Shown in pieces: positions 36,134 through 44,649 of a DNA stretch of 64,000 nucleotides. Position 1 is the first letter of the stretch, and each line of letters begins with the position of its first letter. Below the pieces are notes generated by a model, which was not told the DNA's origin, did not search any database, and was given only the letters and a program-made list of their open reading frames with translations. The position numbers and the translations under genes are program-made. This stretch comes from Taishania sp037189645 (GTDB lineage Bacteria; Bacteroidota; Bacteroidia; Flavobacteriales_D; Crocinitomicaceae): NCBI GenBank assembly GCA_037189645.1, contig JBBCIY010000005.1, positions 186,001 to 250,000 of the forward strand. The letters run 5' to 3'.

Positions 36134-36586
36134 TCAGGCGTTCAATGCCTTTTTCTTAGTTGCATTCTGTGCAAGGAAAGCAAACAGAGCAAATAAAACA
36201 ACGGGGATCACTACCAGTAAAAATGAAAACAATGGATTTAAGGACAGTTTCTGTACACCGTATCCAAAAAACAATACAATACCCACAATTGCCAATAACG
36301 GGATAGTAGCACGTTTTTTGACATACACCATGATTAACGTCGCTATTACCGCTATTATCAAAATAACACCAACATAAATCAAAGCGGATATAAACCCTTC
36401 GGATGGAAGGTTATTCAGTTCTTCCGAGAATGCCGATACTCCCATATCTTCCAGACCGGTGTTCATTTGCTGGACTTCAGCCAGATCCTTTTTTTGTTCC
36501 GGAAGAAAATTAAATGACATAAGGCACAATATCAGAACAGCAACAACGGTAGATAATGTGCTCAAGACTAAAAATAAAATTCTCAT
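36134..36586 (-). CDS. Small membrane protein of unknown function
   Basis: 150 aa. Four membrane helices: about 3-25, 66-88, 93-110 and 117-140; between helix 1 and 2 a soluble loop PEQKKDLAEVQQMNTGLEDM. Basic C-terminus NATKKKALNA. No recognised family. Gap of 73 bp to the 320-aa lipoprotein gene; this gap carries a 20-bp motif also found ahead of that gene. Confidence 0.72.
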   Translation of the reverse strand: MRILFLVLSTLSTVVAVLILCLMSFNFLPEQKKDLAEVQQMNTGLEDMGVSAFSEELNNLPSEGFISALIYVGVILIIAVIATLIMVYVKKRATIPLLAIVGIVLFFGYGVQKLSLNPLFSFLLVVIPVVLFALFAFLAQNATKKKALNA

Positions 36587-36610
36587 GATAATATAGATGT
36601 AATTTAATAT

Positions 36611-36642
36611 TCCTACTCTGTTGAAGGCTTTTCGGAATCCGC
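36611..36642 (-). promoter_or_regulatory. Conserved upstream element, copy 1
   Basis: Minus strand: GGATTCCGAAAAGCCTTCAA followed closely by AGAGTAGGA, ending about 25-35 nt before the ATG of the 150-aa gene. The same blocks, with a 6-nt insertion between them, lie ahead of the 320-aa lipoprotein gene. Nature unknown (operator, promoter or 5' UTR element). Confidence 0.6.
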
Positions 36643-36659
36643 CTGGATGATAAAGTCAA

Positions 36660-37622
36660 TTATTTTAATTCGATGAGCTCTCCACCTATTTCAATTCCCC
36701 GTATTTTATAGGGAGGAATGCCATAATACAGAGAAAGAGACACCTTCTCTCCTGCTTTGACCACTTTAGGAACGCTTTTGTCAATAGGTAAAGAATGACC
36801 GTATTCCGTCACAAGATAAACGGACTCCATATATTCCAGATCTTCAGAAGTTTCCACGTCCATATCCAGTTTAAAAAACACATCGCTATTTGTTAAGCCA
36901 TACGCTTCACTTTCTTCTTTTATATGTTCCTTTACAAAATCATCATTCACATAGGAGGTAAAATCCTTAAACGTATACGTACGTTTACCTTTCCAGTCAT
37001 CAGCTTTTTTTACGGTGTTGAGAGCTACCTTTTTTTCTGCGGGAATTTCAAACGGCTTCAAAGGCAGTAAGTCATTCACATCCTTTTTAGACCAATCGAG
37101 CTCTTTATTAATTTCCGCTTTCAGGTTTGACAAATCAACTTCTTCTTCATCTATACCGATGTATAAATTATTGATATTTGTTTCTCTGGGAACTCTGTAA
37201 ACCACATAACCGCTTTCACTGGTGCTGAATCCTCCTTGAAAAGTAGGTTTCATTTTTGTAAGGGAGCTCAGACCTCTATAGGCCTTTTTCGTAGAGGCGT
37301 CGTACAAAATGATCATAGCGCTGTTAATTCCGCCGAGGTCTTTTCCGGACAAGGAGCTGCTTACACTTCCGTACAAATCTACTTTTATGATTTTTTCATT
37401 CTTGTTGTCAGGTTTGAAATAATCATCTCCTCCACCATCCCAATCATCCGTGACCTGGGTCAAAGTAAACAGATTATACACAGGGTCACCATCTTCATCA
37501 TTGGAATTGAAAAACCCTTTCGTATTATACAAATAGTCAGTCGTTTTATTTTCAAAGTTTCTAGAACATGAAAAAAGGCCGGAGCTGAGTGCCACAAAAA
37601 ACAAAAATTGTTTGATCTTCAT
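36660..37622 (-). CDS. 320-aa lipoprotein of unknown function
   Basis: Signal peptide with lipobox SGLFSC (Cys19). Mature part is acidic: a region rich in Asp/Gly (TDDWDGGGDDYFKPDNKNE), a domain of alternating strands (KIIKVDLYGSVSSSL; AMIILYDASTKKAYRG), helices around 165-190, and a C-terminal beta domain with VYLVTEYGHSLPIDKS. No named family. The element ahead of it is shared with the next gene downstream, so both are likely controlled together. Confidence 0.75.
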   Translation of the reverse strand: MKIKQFLFFVALSSGLFSCSRNFENKTTDYLYNTKGFFNSNDEDGDPVYNLFTLTQVTDDWDGGGDDYFKPDNKNEKIIKVDLYGSVSSSLSGKDLGGINSAMIILYDASTKKAYRGLSSLTKMKPTFQGGFSTSESGYVVYRVPRETNINNLYIGIDEEEVDLSNLKAEINKELDWSKKDVNDLLPLKPFEIPAEKKVALNTVKKADDWKGKRTYTFKDFTSYVNDDFVKEHIKEESEAYGLTNSDVFFKLDMDVETSEDLEYMESVYLVTEYGHSLPIDKSVPKVVKAGEKVSLSLYYGIPPYKIRGIEIGGELIELK

Positions 37623-37645
37623 AAAATTTATTATTTATCCCTTTT

Positions 37646-37683
37646 TCCTACTCTCTTATCTTGAAGGCTTTTCGGAATCCACC
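37646..37683 (-). promoter_or_regulatory. Conserved upstream element, copy 2
   Basis: Minus strand GGATTCCGAAAAGCCTTCAA, 6-nt insertion, AGAGTAGGAA, ending about 24 nt before the ATG of the 320-aa gene. Twin of the element at 36611-36642. Confidence 0.6.
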
Positions 37684-37771
37684 TTTTTCTTTTAAAACCG
37701 GAATGAAATCTCCGCCGTTTTAACGGGGATGATTCATTTATTCATTACTATTACTCCTGTGTTGTATGGTC

Positions 37772-38047
37772 TTAGTCAATTTTGATACAACCGTTCTGAA
37801 TGGTGATCTTCGCGCCGTCTTTTACTTTTACCCAACCACATTCTGTTTTAATCTCCACTTCGGAAGCGCTTGTCTGAACCGATGCCGTACTGGTAGTGGA
37901 AGAACTGAACTCAATTTTTTGAGTAGAACCGTTGGAGCGCACTTCCATGGTGTGCTTTTTAGAGTCTTTGTTGTAATAACGAATCGAAAATGCGTTCGCT
38001 GCATTCAAAATAAACAGACAGACAGCTGTCAAACAAATTGCTTTCAT
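37772..38047 (-). CDS. Small exported protein
   Basis: 91 aa with signal peptide (about 1-19, NAANA). Mature part about 72 aa, beta-rich, with a Ser/Thr-rich middle and two cysteines (TECGW, NGCIKID) that could form a disulfide. No family recognised. A -7 box lies about 200 nt upstream. Same strand as the two envelope genes before it. Confidence 0.72.
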   Translation of the reverse strand: MKAICLTAVCLFILNAANAFSIRYYNKDSKKHTMEVRSNGSTQKIEFSSSTTSTASVQTSASEVEIKTECGWVKVKDGAKITIQNGCIKID

Positions 38048-38253
38048 GTTTTTAGATTTTAATGATTAATAATTTTATTGAAATGATCTAGTGTGCTTCT
38101 GAATATAGATTCACCAGGGTGCTTACAGTTTCCTGCCATGCGTTTTGCATGGCTGGAAAGCGGTCTGTTGTTTAGCAAAAAGCTACACGATTTCCCGTAC
38201 TTGCGGGCATTTTTTCCTGAAAAAACCATCATGAATTCCCAAATAAATCTTGG

Positions 38254-38261
38254 CAAAGATA
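38254..38261 (-). promoter_or_regulatory. -7 box (TATCTTTG), probably for the 91-aa exported protein gene
   Basis: Exact TAnnTTTG on the minus strand. The 38048-38344 interval has no gene; besides this box it holds a hairpin TGCGTA / TACGCA at 38317-38334 just after the LytTR gene. Confidence 0.45.
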
Positions 38262-38344
38262 GAGCTGTTTTCACTCATGAATGGGTGTAATTGATATTCG
38301 TCCGGATCTTTTTGGTATGCGTAGTAAGTTACGCAATATCCGTA

Positions 38345-39091
38345 TCAGTGCAGGCTGTTCATGTATTCAAGAACCGTTTCTTTTTTACGTATGGATACAG
38401 GAATTGATTGTTCCCGGTAGACAATCAGGTTTCCTCCGTCCCCTTTTTCGTAACGGATCACCCGGTTCATATTGACCAGGAAACTCTGATGCACCCTGAT
38501 AAAATGCCGGCTATTGATCATTTCCTCGTATTCCCCCAGCGACCTGGAGACCAGGATCGGCTTTTCATTGGCAAGGAAAAAACGGGTATAAGCTCCTTCC
38601 GCCTGGCAGTAAATGATGTCTTCAAGCTGGATAAAAAAGATGGCGTCCGCTGTTTTCAAAACCATTCTCCTGTTGCTCTCCGCCTCTTTGAAGTGCCGTG
38701 TGAATACCTCCAGCCGGTCTGCTATTCGTTCTTTTTCGATCTTCTGCTTTGCTTTCAGCACCGCTTGCTGCAACTCATCGGGATCGATCGGCTTTAACAA
38801 ATAATCGATCGCAGAGAATTTAAACGCCCGGATGGCAAATTCCTCGTATGCTGTGATAAAAATAACCGGGATGGAAATTGCATCCAGCTTCCTGAGAATA
38901 TCAAACCCGCTCCCGTCTTTCAGCTGGATATCCAGCAGCAGCAGATCCGGATCTGTCTTGTAAATGACATCGACAGCGGAATGCACACTTTCGGCCTGGT
39001 AAATGATGGTGTCAGCCGGAAAATAGAGCTCCAGCAAGGTAACAATCGCTTCTCTTGCGTTCTTTTCATCATCTACGACTAAGACTTTCAT
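38345..39091 (-). CDS. LytTR-type response regulator
   Basis: 248 aa. Receiver with VVDDEK, phospho-Asp in LLLLDIQLKDGS, Thr in ITAYEEFA and Lys in LLKPIDPDEL; LytTR DNA-binding domain with IIYCQAEGAYTRFFL and FIRVHQSFLVNMNRV. Its ATG overlaps the end of the TPR kinase gene by 4 bp, so the pair is coupled. Same architecture as the regulator at 27563, but only a distant paralogue. Confidence 0.93.
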   Translation of the reverse strand: MKVLVVDDEKNAREAIVTLLELYFPADTIIYQAESVHSAVDVIYKTDPDLLLLDIQLKDGSGFDILRKLDAISIPVIFITAYEEFAIRAFKFSAIDYLLKPIDPDELQQAVLKAKQKIEKERIADRLEVFTRHFKEAESNRRMVLKTADAIFFIQLEDIIYCQAEGAYTRFFLANEKPILVSRSLGEYEEMINSRHFIRVHQSFLVNMNRVIRYEKGDGGNLIVYREQSIPVSIRKKETVLEYMNSLH

Positions 39092-41025
39092 GCTTTATAA
39101 GTTAAAGGAATTGAAAAAACGACCGTGGTACCTTCACCGGGCTTTGAAACAATTGTAAAATCAACTTTCTGCTTTCTTTTACCGATGAGCTGCAACCGTT
39201 CTTTTGTGATTTTTATCGCCAGTGATTCGTGTTCCTGAAAGTGCCGCAGGTGCTCACCCTGGAGAAAACCGATCCCGTTGTCTTCTACCCGGACAAGTAA
39301 ACGGTCATTCTCCTGTGCATAAACAACGTTGAGCTCTCCTCCTTTATCCAGCTTACTCAAACCGTGCTCAAAAGCATTTTCGATAAACGGCTGGATCAGC
39401 ATAGGAGGGACGACCACATTGTCGGTATCGATCTTTTCATCAATTTCCACGTGGTATTGAATGGTATTGTCAAAGCGAAGCTGCTGGATTCTGACATAAT
39501 TGTCCAGCCAATCCAGCTCTTTTTGCAGGGAGATGGCTTCTTCCTGTGTGCTTTCAAGGGTCATCCGGATCATCCGGGCAAAAGCGGTAAGGAATTTCCC
39601 GGTTTCCTGGGCCTCTCTCCTGTACATAAAATGCTGAATGGCTGATAATGCGTTAAAAATAAAATGTGGGTTCATCTGGCTCCTCAGCAGCCGCTGCTTC
39701 AGGTACATTTTCTCTTTTTCAGCACGCATACGGCTGTTTTTGATCATCAACAGGGAAAAAGCAGTCACCACAAGAATCAGGAAGAGCAGTCCGTACAACA
39801 GGTACCGGTTCTGCTGTAATTTTAAGGCAGCGATCTCATTGGTTCGTCTCAATTCAAGATTTTCCCGTTCTTTCTTTTCTGTCTCATACTTTTCTTTCAA
39901 TTCGGAGACCTTTTCCTGGACAGCAGACAATGATTGTTTCTTTTCCAGATTACGTATTTTTTCGTGATACACCAGAGCTTCCTCCGTATTTCCCATTTCC
40001 TTATACGTCGTGGAAAAGTTTTCCATCAGGCTTATATACAGACCAGAATAGGAAGGACGATCTTTTATGAGAGATTCCGCAATCTTTAAACGGCCGACCG
40101 CATCATCAAATTTTTTCTGCCCCCTGTAAGAAGTAGCCTGGTACATCAACGTGATGACAATGTTGGTGGTATCGGCATTCTTAACATAATAAGCATAGCA
40201 CTTTTTTGAGGCTTTCAGCGATTTGTCGTACTGTTTTTTATCATTATACATGCTCGCCAGATTTGCCTCACAGTTAATGATGATCGCTTCGTCATTAAAC
40301 TCTTTCTGAATGGCCAGTGCTCTTTCCAGGTAAACTATCGCCTCATTGTATTTTCCCTGCTCTCCCAGCATCGCTCCCAGATTGGCAAGAATGACAGACT
40401 CCCCCCGCCTGTCATTGACTTCTTTTTTCAAGGAAATAGCCTTCACATAATATTCTTCTGCCTCATCATATCGTTCCAACTTCGCCAGGAGCTGGCCAAT
40501 ACCACCAATTGTCTTTGATGCTCCATTTTTTTCACCCTTTTTTTCATAGCTTCTCAGTACTGCGATCTTTTCGTGCAGAGCCTTTTCATATTCTCCGATA
40601 GCCATGTAATAACTGGCGTATACATTTTTTACTGAGATGAGCCTAAGTTCGTCTCCAAGCATCCTGTAGATGCTGTCCGCCTTGTTTAAATTCAGCTTCA
40701 GCTTTTCCCAATCCGACTTCCTCAGGTAATATTCACTGTAGTACTGGTAGGCCTTTCCTTTTCCTTTGTGAAAATTAATTCTGGAAGAAAGCATTAATAA
40801 TGAATCTATATATGATTTTGCTTTTTCCTTATCGGAATAAAAATAGGTAACAGCGATATCCGCAAGAATGTTGGCCTTTATCGTATCTTCTTTCTTATAC
40901 TCGGACAAGTCTTTCAATAATTTATCAACGTTCTGCACCTGGGAAAAAGCCGGTTTATAGCTGAATACTAAGAAAAGTACCGGCAGGATGTACATCTGAA
41001 ACAGTATGGTTCTATTAAATTTCAT
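39088..41025 (-). CDS. TPR-containing LytS-type sensor histidine kinase
   Basis: 645 aa from ATG 41025. N-terminal signal sequence/TM about 1-29, then about nine TPR-like repeats (AIVYLERALAIQKEF; YEKALHEKIAVLRSYE), coiled coil about 360-395, a TM helix (YLLYGLLFLILVVTAFSLLMI) and a His_kinase module with MNPHFIFNALSAIQHFM, IQPFIENAFEHGL and VEDNGIGF. The frame is open to 41175 but that region overlaps the divergent sigma promoter. A -7 box lies 4 nt before the ATG (leaderless). Pairs with the LytTR regulator behind it. Confidence 0.92.
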   Translation of the reverse strand: MKFNRTILFQMYILPVLFLVFSYKPAFSQVQNVDKLLKDLSEYKKEDTIKANILADIAVTYFYSDKEKAKSYIDSLLMLSSRINFHKGKGKAYQYYSEYYLRKSDWEKLKLNLNKADSIYRMLGDELRLISVKNVYASYYMAIGEYEKALHEKIAVLRSYEKKGEKNGASKTIGGIGQLLAKLERYDEAEEYYVKAISLKKEVNDRRGESVILANLGAMLGEQGKYNEAIVYLERALAIQKEFNDEAIIINCEANLASMYNDKKQYDKSLKASKKCYAYYVKNADTTNIVITLMYQATSYRGQKKFDDAVGRLKIAESLIKDRPSYSGLYISLMENFSTTYKEMGNTEEALVYHEKIRNLEKKQSLSAVQEKVSELKEKYETEKKERENLELRRTNEIAALKLQQNRYLLYGLLFLILVVTAFSLLMIKNSRMRAEKEKMYLKQRLLRSQMNPHFIFNALSAIQHFMYRREAQETGKFLTAFARMIRMTLESTQEEAISLQKELDWLDNYVRIQQLRFDNTIQYHVEIDEKIDTDNVVVPPMLIQPFIENAFEHGLSKLDKGGELNVVYAQENDRLLVRVEDNGIGFLQGEHLRHFQEHESLAIKITKERLQLIGKRKQKVDFTIVSKPGEGTTVVFSIPLTYKA

Positions 41026-41029
41026 GCTG

Positions 41030-41037
41030 CAAAAGTA
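41030..41037 (-). promoter_or_regulatory. -7 box (TACTTTTG) of the TPR kinase operon, leaderless arrangement
   Basis: Exact TAnnTTTG on the minus strand, 4 nt before the ATG at 41025. It also supports the chosen start. Confidence 0.65.
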
Positions 41038-41114
41038 AATCAATTTGCAGAACTTAAATCCTGCTGCAATAAAAAGTCTTATTCGGATGTCACCTTTTCC
41101 TTTTTCATTACACT

Positions 41115-41122
41115 TACCTTTG
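41115..41122 (+). promoter_or_regulatory. -7 box (TACCTTTG) of the second ECF sigma operon
   Basis: Exact TAnnTTTG, 12 nt before the ATG; no TTG at the ideal distance. Confidence 0.6.
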
Positions 41123-41134
41123 TGAGCAGACTTT

Positions 41135-41641
41135 ATGAGTAATAAAAAGAAAAAAGAATTCATGTCCCTGTACAAACCCGTTCATGCTCAATTTGAGCGG
41201 TTTTGCAAAGCGCGCGTATACGGGGAAATGGATTTTAAGGACTTAATGCAGGAAACAGTTATTGTTGCTTTTGAAAAATTTGAAGGACTCAGGAACAAAG
41301 CTACTTTTCTTCATTTCCTGTTTGGTATCAGCACCCGGATCCTGGCCAATTCCAACAGGAAGATAAAAGAGGAGCAATGGTCGAACAGTTTTGAGAACCG
41401 TTCGTCAACTGTCCCGGAAGCGGAGAAGCAGCTGGAAGTGGAAGATTTGTACAAAGCATTGGGCAGACTACCCGATCATCAGCGGGAAGCATTGATCCTG
41501 TTCGAAATTTCAGGTTTTTCAATTAAAGAAATAGCAGCCATCCAGGAAGCCGGGGAGGACGCCGTGAAAAAAAGATTGTCCCGCGGAAGACAGGAATTGG
41601 CAAGGCTATTATCCGAACAAACTGTTCTTGTAAAAAATTAA
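41135..41641 (+). CDS. ECF-type RNA polymerase sigma factor
   Basis: 168 aa. Region 2: DFKDLMQETVIVAFEKFEG and the next helix FLHFLFGISTRILANSNRK; region 4: LGRLPDHQREALILFEISGF then SIKEIAAIQEAGEDAVKKRL as the helix-turn-helix. The next gene starts 4 nt after its stop and encodes a membrane-anchored DUF2807 protein, the likely regulator or effector. Divergent from the TPR kinase operon with back-to-back -7 boxes. Confidence 0.9.
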   Translation: MSNKKKKEFMSLYKPVHAQFERFCKARVYGEMDFKDLMQETVIVAFEKFEGLRNKATFLHFLFGISTRILANSNRKIKEEQWSNSFENRSSTVPEAEKQLEVEDLYKALGRLPDHQREALILFEISGFSIKEIAAIQEAGEDAVKKRLSRGRQELARLLSEQTVLVKN

Positions 41642-41645
41642 AGGT

Positions 41646-42809
41646 ATGTCGAGAGAAGAAAAAATAATCAATAACCTGTTTGAACAAGCTCGAAACGAGA
41701 AGGTTGAAACAAGCATCCACGATATCCGGAAATGGATCGGATGGATCACACTCGGAACCGTGCTCACTGGTTTGCTCACCAAAATGAAAGTAGTATTTAC
41801 CAAATCAGTAATTATGTATTCAACAGTAATTTTAACAGCAGGAATCGGATTAGGAACATTTTTCCTGTATGGTACAGGAAACGAATCAGCACAGAAAAAA
41901 GTCCCTGCGGACCTTGGTAAGGGCATCGTCCAGGAAGAAAAGGAAATTCAGCTTCAAAATGAAATTCTCCCGGAAGCTCCGGCCAATGCTGTACCAAACG
42001 CGGTAACCCCGGAAATCCCCGATCAGGAACAACCGGAGGAAGCTTCCGAAATGACGTTCTTCCCGTTTGAACTTCCGGTCAGGAATCCGTTACCGGTCGG
42101 ATCGCCCGCTGACCAAACCATCATCCGCCCTTCAGCCGGGGATGAAGTCTATGGAACATTCAACCGCCTGAAAATATACGGCGCTGTGAATGTAGTCATC
42201 ACACAAGGAACCAAAGAATCGGTAAAGGTCGAAGCGGATGAAAAAGGAAAAAGCATCCTGGTCATCGACAATAAGAACAAAACGCTGGAAATACATACCA
42301 ATAATAAGAAAAACATCAAGGATTTCCATATCAAAGTTTTCGTAACTGTGGCCGACCTGGAAAAACTGGACTTATCCGGTGCTGTCAACGTTTCATCTGC
42401 AGGAGAATTAAAATCCGACAACCTGGATCTGGATGTTTCAGGAGCATCTGACGTGAACCTGCACTTAACCGTTACAGATCTGAACATAAACATTTCCGGC
42501 GCATCTGATGTAGACCTCAAACTGAACACTTCAAAAATAAATGCGGATATCCATGGTGCAAGTGACGTGGTCCTTTCCGGAACAGCATCAGTCATGGACC
42601 TGACCTGTGGCGGAGCATGCGACCTGAAAGCGGAAAAGCTCAAGGCCAGGAGCGGAAAAATAACCTGCACAGGAGCCAGCTCTTCAAAGGTGCACTTCTC
42701 TGAAAGTTTAGACATCGATGCGACGGGAGCCAGTGATCTCCGGTACAGCGGTAATCCGAAAATCGGTGCCAAGTCAGTAACAGGCGCCGCAAAAGTAAGG
42801 CAATTTTAA
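41646..42809 (+). CDS. Membrane-anchored head-GIN (DUF2807) protein, sigma partner
   Basis: 387 aa. Cytosolic N-terminus about 1-50 (EEKIINNLFEQARNE, like small anti-sigma segments), one TM about 55-76, a Pro/Glu-rich linker to about 160, then a DUF2807 right-handed beta-helix from about 165 with repeated short units SGASDVNL, SGASDVDL, HGASDVVL and TGASDLRY. The layout matches membrane anti-sigma factors whose periplasmic part senses the envelope; this role is inferred from position. Followed by a strong terminator. Confidence 0.82.
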   Translation: MSREEKIINNLFEQARNEKVETSIHDIRKWIGWITLGTVLTGLLTKMKVVFTKSVIMYSTVILTAGIGLGTFFLYGTGNESAQKKVPADLGKGIVQEEKEIQLQNEILPEAPANAVPNAVTPEIPDQEQPEEASEMTFFPFELPVRNPLPVGSPADQTIIRPSAGDEVYGTFNRLKIYGAVNVVITQGTKESVKVEADEKGKSILVIDNKNKTLEIHTNNKKNIKDFHIKVFVTVADLEKLDLSGAVNVSSAGELKSDNLDLDVSGASDVNLHLTVTDLNINISGASDVDLKLNTSKINADIHGASDVVLSGTASVMDLTCGGACDLKAEKLKARSGKITCTGASSSKVHFSESLDIDATGASDLRYSGNPKIGAKSVTGAAKVRQF

Positions 42810-42834
42810 CGTAAGTTGTATTCATAAGTCAGTC

Positions 42835-42870
42835 AAAAGAGGTGCCCGCCAATGCACCTCTTTTATTTTT
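42835..42870 (+). terminator. Intrinsic terminator of the DUF2807 operon
   Basis: 11-bp stem AAAAGAGGTGC / GCACCTCTTTT, 8-nt loop, then ATTTTTT. Confidence 0.92.
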
Positions 42871-42874
42871 TAAA

Positions 42875-42902
42875 TTGAATATCAAAAAAAATGCTACATT
42901 TG
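42875..42902 (+). promoter_or_regulatory. gcvH promoter, TTG-N17-TACATTTG
   Basis: TTG 42875-42877 and TACATTTG 42895-42902; the leader to the ATG is about 68 nt. Confidence 0.65.
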
Positions 42903-42970
42903 CTACCGTCTTGTAGGAGAACAAGTCTAAGCTAAATTGCTATTATTTAAAATCGTTATAATTCGAAAAA

Positions 42971-43348
42971 ATGAGTACACCGGCAAACTTGAAGTACACA
43001 AAAGACCACGAGTGGGTTCGTGTTGAAGGAGACACGGCAGTTGTGGGAATTACTGATTTCGCTCAAAGTGAATTGGGAGACATCGTTTATGTTGAAGTCG
43101 AAACAGAAGGAGAAACACTGGATCAGCACGAAGTGTTCGGGACTGTTGAAGCCGTAAAGACAGTTTCTGACCTGTTTTTACCTGTTTCCGGAGAAATTGT
43201 TGAGTTCAACACAAACCTGGAAGCAAATCCTGAGCTGGTCAACTCTGATCCTTATGGTGAAGGATGGATCATCAAGGTGAAAATTTCCGATGCATCTCAA
43301 TTGGATGAGCTGCTGGATGCAGATGGGTACAAGGCTGTGATCGGGTAA
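42971..43348 (+). CDS. gcvH: Glycine cleavage system H protein
   Basis: 125 aa lipoyl carrier that shuttles the aminomethyl group between the P, T and L proteins. Lipoylated Lys63 in FGTVEAVKTVSDLFLP; N-terminal KYTKDHEWVRVEG and C-terminal NSDPYGEGWIIKVK are family hallmarks. Monocistronic; gcvP and gcvT are not in the window. Confidence 0.97.
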   Translation: MSTPANLKYTKDHEWVRVEGDTAVVGITDFAQSELGDIVYVEVETEGETLDQHEVFGTVEAVKTVSDLFLPVSGEIVEFNTNLEANPELVNSDPYGEGWIIKVKISDASQLDELLDADGYKAVIG

Positions 43349-43374
43349 TGAAATAAACTGATTGAACGAATAAT

Positions 43375-43406
43375 AAAAAACCCGGTAAAATATTACCGGG
43401 TTTTTT
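43375..43406 (+). terminator. Intrinsic terminator of gcvH
   Basis: Stem CCCGGTAA / TTACCGGG with AAAAAA before and TTTTTT after. Confidence 0.93.
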
Positions 43407-43424
43407 ATTTTGATCCGTTATGAA

Positions 43425-43454
43425 AAAGGGAGTGTATCTGCTACACTCCCCTTT
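43425..43454 (-). terminator. Terminator of the 380-aa T9SS cargo gene
   Basis: Stem AAAGGGAGTGTA / TACACTCC(C)CTTT with one bulge; on the minus strand it ends in CCCTTTTTC. Confidence 0.8.
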
Positions 43455-43473
43455 CTTTTTGAATTTCTGCCAA

Positions 43474-44616
43474 TTATTCTACAATCAATTTTACGGATGA
43501 AGATCGATCGTACAATTCATGTACTAAAAAGTAGATCCCTTTCCCCACATCCGAAAGGTCAAGTGTCGTCGCCTGAGACAGGTCAATCGTTTTTAACCGT
43601 TGTCCTTTTATGCTTACCAATGTTGCTGTTCCATGTTTCACAGAAGCGTCAATTGTTACATGATTGACAGCAGGGTTGGGATAAACACTCCATGTTTCCC
43701 CTTGTACTAAGTCCAGGCCAACTGTTGTCAACGTTGTGAATGAAACCGTCTCCCAATCGGAATAATTCCCTGATCCACAATCCGTGCGAACATGGAAGTA
43801 ATACGTTGTTGCGGGAGATAAACCTGATGCATTATAGGAAAGATCGGAAGTAGCTGTACCGGAAACGGACGGTGCGGTGCTGTTCTCATCCAGAACATAT
43901 TCAAAGGTGTTGCCTGCACTCGCGTCCCATGATAAAACTGCTGATTCATATGTAATATCAGCAACATTCGTATTCTCAGGTTCATCACAGCTTACGGAGA
44001 GCGGGGACACAGTACCTGAAATACTCAATCCTCCACCCTTCTGCACATAAAAAGTTCCTGTAGAACCTGTTCCTGCTGATGGAGCAAGGCGAAAACGGAT
44101 CACTGTCCCTGCAGGTACATTCTGAAGGTCCGCAACTGCCGACAAGCTAACCGGCGCATGGTTTGCCCCTGACGAGCTGGTGCTGGAGAAAGTTAAATTA
44201 GCGACCGTCATGTAGCTTCCCGAACCGATCGCGTACTGAAGAATTCCCGAAGCCGGCCCGGTACCTGATCTCCTGTAGCGAAGATTAAAAGAAGAAAGTG
44301 ACTGCTGGTATCCTGCATTGGCAGTCATCGTCCAGGTAATATCGTCATTGGCAGCACCATCCCATCCATTTCCTCCCCAGGCATCGGCTGCTGCCGAACC
44401 AGATGTTGTCACTCCGCTCCCTCTCACCAGTCCTGTCACTGTCAGGTTCGGATCTGAAGACGCAGGTGGAAAAGGGGAAACACCAAACCCGCTTTGACCT
44501 TCCGGCGCCCAATACGCCAGCTGGGCATTCAATGCACTCATATAAATAATGAATGTAGTCATCAATCCGTATAACTTCAGAAACCGGATTGATCCTTTTT
44601 GTCTGTCATTTTTCAT
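43474..44616 (-). CDS. Secreted protein with fibronectin III and T9SS C-terminal sorting domain
   Basis: 380 aa. Signal peptide about 1-31 (ALNAQ). About 32-205: a beta-sandwich domain of unknown type (DAWGGNGWDGAANDDITWTM; YRRSGTGPASGILQYAIG). About 208-290: fibronectin type III (ATTYYFHVRTDCGSGNYSDW). About 305-380: type A sorting domain with SVYPNPAVNHVTI, ATLVSIKGQRLKTIDLS and a final VKLIVE. It is predicted to cross the outer membrane by T9SS and be attached to or released from the surface. Confidence 0.88.
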   Translation of the reverse strand: MKNDRQKGSIRFLKLYGLMTTFIIYMSALNAQLAYWAPEGQSGFGVSPFPPASSDPNLTVTGLVRGSGVTTSGSAAADAWGGNGWDGAANDDITWTMTANAGYQQSLSSFNLRYRRSGTGPASGILQYAIGSGSYMTVANLTFSSTSSSGANHAPVSLSAVADLQNVPAGTVIRFRLAPSAGTGSTGTFYVQKGGGLSISGTVSPLSVSCDEPENTNVADITYESAVLSWDASAGNTFEYVLDENSTAPSVSGTATSDLSYNASGLSPATTYYFHVRTDCGSGNYSDWETVSFTTLTTVGLDLVQGETWSVYPNPAVNHVTIDASVKHGTATLVSIKGQRLKTIDLSQATTLDLSDVGKGIYFLVHELYDRSSSVKLIVE

Positions 44617-44649
44617 TGTATATATTTATTATTTGAATAAAACACGCTA

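Noticed and set aside
38093..38475. Plus-strand frames between the 91-aa protein gene and the LytTR gene
   Set aside because: Overlap a minus-strand -7 box and the LytTR gene; no signal or motif.
42400..42750. Possible tandem DNA repeat in the DUF2807 gene
   Set aside because: The GASD periodicity is at protein level (beta-helix coils); the DNA units are too diverged to be a tandem repeat.
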